Origin: CAYTSA01 sp964440345
Lineage (GTDB): Bacteria; Desulfobacterota; Desulfovibrionia; Desulfovibrionales; Desulfovibrionaceae
NCBI GenBank assembly: GCA_964440345.1
Contig: CAYTSA010000008.1
Coordinates: 1-64,000, forward strand
Reading direction: 5' to 3'
Length of the DNA: 64,000 bases
The stretch's first letter is position 1, and every line of letters starts with the position of its first letter. Positions 61,532 to 64,000 of the stretch are shown here, piece by piece. The notes under the pieces were generated by a model, which made no database searches, was not told the origin of the DNA, and saw only the letters and a list, made by a program, of their open reading frames with translations. A program made the translations under genes and the position numbers.

Positions 61532-61759
61532 GGTTTTTTCTCTGCTCCTCTGGCAAGGATTTCATGTTCCTCTGCCCGCTCGGCGCGCGGCAAATGGACG
61601 CAACTGCAGGCGGATGTTTACCATTGAGGCTTTCTTGCTATCCAAAAACATGCATCATGTAGCACTGTAATGGGAAATGGACAATAAGTAGTAATCAGCA
61701 TATCCCGCCATAGTTGTAACCAAACAGACACCTCAGTTACGCGTTTGTCGTGTTTTATT

Positions 61760-61788
61760 TTGACACCCGCCAGGCAAACGGATAATTT
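61760..61788 (+). promoter_or_regulatory. Candidate sigma-70 promoter for the histidine kinase
   Basis: TTGACA at 61760-61765 is followed at 17 bases by TAATTT (61783-61788), or at 15 bases by GATAAT. The kinase ATG is 43 bases further. The consensus -35 is good; the -10 is partial. Confidence 0.5.
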
Positions 61789-61830
61789 GGCTTCTGCTAG
61801 CGCCCACACAAGCGGCGCCGCGGGGGGCTG

Positions 61831-64000
61831 ATGGCCGGCAAATCATATAAAGCAGGAAGCAACGCAACTAAAGAAGACCTGCTGCTTGAAATTGCTTCTC
61901 TTCGCAACAAACTTGCAGAGATGGAACGGAGCAAAACCCGCCAGAAAGAGGTGGAGATATCTTTTTCGTATGTCTTCAGGGCGTTGCGGGTGTTGCGCGA
62001 ATTCAAGCAGTTCTCTTTGCGCGCAGAAAGCGAGGCAGAGCTGAACGCGCTGGTCTGCCGCATTATTGTTGAGCAGGGCGGATACAGCATGGCCTGGGTT
62101 GGCTATTCCGAACCAGACGGCGCGATCACGCCTGTAGCCAGCTGGGGCGACAGAAGCGGCTACCTGGACTCCATAACCGCCCGCTGGAGCGACGAACCTT
62201 TAGGCCACGGGCCTACAGGAACAGCCATCCGCACCCAAGAAACCCAGCTGGTGCGCAACCTTGCAGACGCCCCCGACTTTGCCCCATGGCTACAAAAGGC
62301 GAAGGAACGAGCCTATGTCGCGGTGTTGTCCTTGCCACTCATCATTGAAGGCGAATCCTTCGGCGCTTTGACCATCTATTCATCTGAGCCGGATACATTC
62401 AATAACGAAGAGCAGGCCATGCTCGCCGACCTGGCGGTTGATCTTTCCTTCGGGGTTCGCCGGTTGCGTGAAATGGAGCGCATATCCCGCGAGCGCCAAG
62501 AATTCATTTCCATGTTCGACTCCATTCAGGAGGCTGTCTATGTCTCCGATCCTGTAACGTATGACATTCTTTACGCAAACAACGCCATGGTTTCACTTTT
62601 TGGCAATATTTTGGGCAAAAAATGCTATGAAAGCATCCAAGGCCGGCAGGAGCCTTGCTCGTTCTGTTCCAACCCCATCATTATGAAGCAAGCCCGCACG
62701 CCCCATGTGTGGGAATACTACAACTTACAAGTAGAGCGCTGGATTCGTTGTATCGACATGGCCATTGAGTGGCCCGACGGGCGCCTGGTCCGCTACGAGA
62801 TGGCCCTGGACATCACTGATTTGCGGGACGCCGAGGCAGACTTGCGTTCATTTCGCACTGCTTTGGACACGTCTGCAGACTCCATTTTGCTCATTGAAAT
62901 GGAGACCATGCAGTTCAAGGATGTGAACGAAACCGCTAGTACAGCCCTGGGCTACACGCGGGATGAATTGCTGCAGATGGGGCTGCACGATATTACGCCG
63001 GATTTCTCCCGGCAAAACTTGGCTGAATTTTTTGACGAAATGCTGCGCAGCTACTCTGAAGTGCGCTTGTTGGAAAGCAGCTGGCAGCGCAGGGACGGCT
63101 CCACCTTTCCGGTGGAGATTGCTTTTCGGATCATGACAGAGGGCGACGCCCCGCTTCTGGTGGCGACAGCGCGGGACATTTCCAAACGCATCAAGGACCG
63201 CAAGGAACTGGAAAGAGCGCTGGAACAGGCTGAAGCCGCCAACAAGGCCAAAAGCGAATTTTTGGCCACCATGAGCCATGAAATACGCACGCCCATGAAC
63301 GGCGTCATCGGCATGACAGAACTTGCCCTGGATACAAAAATCGACGATGAGCAGCGCGACTACCTGGAGACTGTCCGCACATCCGCCCGGTCCTTACTTA
63401 CGCTTATCAACGACATTCTGGATTTTACGCGCATTGACGCTGGCAAGCTGGAGCTGGAACAACAACCGTTCTCATTGCAGGGAACCGTGGATTCCGTCGT
63501 CAGCCTGATGCAGCGCAAAGCGATGAAAAAGAAACTGCTGCTGTCGGCAACCGTGGAGCCTGGAACGCCTGATGAATTTGTTGGCGACGCCAGCCGGCTG
63601 CGCCAGGTGCTCATCAACCTGATCAACAACGCCATAAAATTCACGGAAACCGGGGAAGTGGCCCTGCACGTCTCCTGCGAACCAGACACCGGCTATATGG
63701 AGGAGAACACAGCCACGCTTCTCTTTGCCATCCGCGACACCGGCGTCGGCATTGCCCCGGACAAAATTGATAATATCTTCGAACTGTTTACCCAAGCAGA
63801 CAGCCAACTGGGACGTCAATACGAAGGAGCCGGCCTGGGACTGGCCATCTGCCGCAAGCTGGTCAAGCTGATGGGCGGCCGCATCTGGGCTGAGAGCGAA
63901 CCCGGCAAGGGCAGTGTCTTCTCATTCACCATCACCTTGCCTTTGCTGGAGGCGTATCCGGATGATTCATATGCCTTGCCAAACGCCCCGCAACAGCCTG
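61831..64000 (+). CDS. GAF/PAS sensor histidine kinase, 3' end outside window
   Basis: At least 723 residues, open to the right edge. The order is: an N-terminal coiled coil (to about 50), GAF domain (about 60-205), PAS-1 (about 225-340) with an unusual cysteine pair in RQEPCSFCSNP, PAS-2 (about 345-460), then HisKA with the phosphoacceptor H483 in ATMSHEIRTPMNG. HATPase motifs N (LINNAIKFTETG), G1 (RDTGVGIAPD) and G2 (GAGLGLAICRKL) follow. No membrane helix is seen, so it is cytoplasmic. A receiver domain may follow outside the window. Weak G-rich ribosome site before ATG 61831. It is divergent from the acyl-CoA ligase gene, 299 bases away. Confidence 0.92.
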   Translation, partial: MAGKSYKAGSNATKEDLLLEIASLRNKLAEMERSKTRQKEVEISFSYVFRALRVLREFKQFSLRAESEAELNALVCRIIVEQGGYSMAWVGYSEPDGAITPVASWGDRSGYLDSITARWSDEPLGHGPTGTAIRTQETQLVRNLADAPDFAPWLQKAKERAYVAVLSLPLIIEGESFGALTIYSSEPDTFNNEEQAMLADLAVDLSFGVRRLREMERISRERQEFISMFDSIQEAVYVSDPVTYDILYANNAMVSLFGNILGKKCYESIQGRQEPCSFCSNPIIMKQARTPHVWEYYNLQVERWIRCIDMAIEWPDGRLVRYEMALDITDLRDAEADLRSFRTALDTSADSILLIEMETMQFKDVNETASTALGYTRDELLQMGLHDITPDFSRQNLAEFFDEMLRSYSEVRLLESSWQRRDGSTFPVEIAFRIMTEGDAPLLVATARDISKRIKDRKELERALEQAEAANKAKSEFLATMSHEIRTPMNGVIGMTELALDTKIDDEQRDYLETVRTSARSLLTLINDILDFTRIDAGKLELEQQPFSLQGTVDSVVSLMQRKAMKKKLLLSATVEPGTPDEFVGDASRLRQVLINLINNAIKFTETGEVALHVSCEPDTGYMEENTATLLFAIRDTGVGIAPDKIDNIFELFTQADSQLGRQYEGAGLGLAICRKLVKLMGGRIWAESEPGKGSVFSFTITLPLLEAYPDDSYALPNAPQQP

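Noticed and set aside
1..64000. CRISPR arrays, tRNA or rRNA genes, prophage genes
   Set aside because: I saw no regularly spaced direct repeats, no tRNA-like T-loop in intergenic DNA and no phage structural genes.

Overview
The window looks like chromosomal DNA of a free-living Gram-negative bacterium, most likely a sulfate reducer of the Desulfovibrio group. This is an inference from gene families: a short MaeB-type malic enzyme, a class I adenylate cyclase, a MucR-type zinc-finger regulator, pyruvoyl arginine decarboxylase, two HD-GYP proteins, DUF362 ferredoxin-like proteins and many PAS/GAF sensors. Coding density and G+C are high. I found no tRNA, rRNA, CRISPR array, phage or intact insertion sequence.

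Bases 1-11.4 kb hold housekeeping genes: polA (entering from the left edge), an RlmI-type rRNA methyltransferase, a DUF1844 protein, argC, a phenylacetate-CoA-ligase-like enzyme, purD, a flavoprotein plus DUF2064 transferase pair, and malic enzyme. Bases 11.7-20 kb are signalling and polyamine genes on the minus strand: an HD-GYP protein two bases upstream of a giant class I adenylate cyclase with pentapeptide repeats, and a three-gene unit of pyruvoyl arginine decarboxylase, deoxyhypusine-synthase-like protein and agmatine deiminase. Bases 20-26 kb hold a MocR regulator divergent from azlCD, a secreted repeat protein and a family 2 glycosyltransferase.

Bases 26.3-46.5 kb form a surface polysaccharide or glycolipid locus. 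It encodes a Wzz-type chain-length protein, flippase, phosphodiesterase-like enzyme, LpxL-like acyltransferase, two cobalamin-binding-type radical SAM proteins, a secreted glycosidase-like protein, O-antigen ligase, GT9 and GT2 transferases, Wza-type exporter, sulfotransferase, two DUF362 proteins, an acyl-CoA-ligase-like enzyme and an initiating sugar transferase. It shows decay: a radical SAM gene is cut after 39 codons, and the GT2 gene is frameshifted near its end.

Bases 46.6-53 kb encode a STAS/ATPase regulatory pair and a TolC - adaptor - ABC transporter operon whose adaptor carries a cytoplasmic PAS domain, the most unusual protein architecture here. Bases 53-64 kb hold a glycine-zipper lipoprotein, a glyoxalase-fold protein, MucR, a YbjQ-like protein, a GAF/HD-GYP protein, folD, a fused succinyl-CoA-synthetase-like enzyme and a sensor histidine kinase running off the right edge.

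Three small dispersed repeat families (A about 179 bp, B about 139 bp, C about 70-105 bp) recur between genes. A and B have inverted termini like miniature transposable elements. All family assignments were made by reading translations and motifs; no database search was run.
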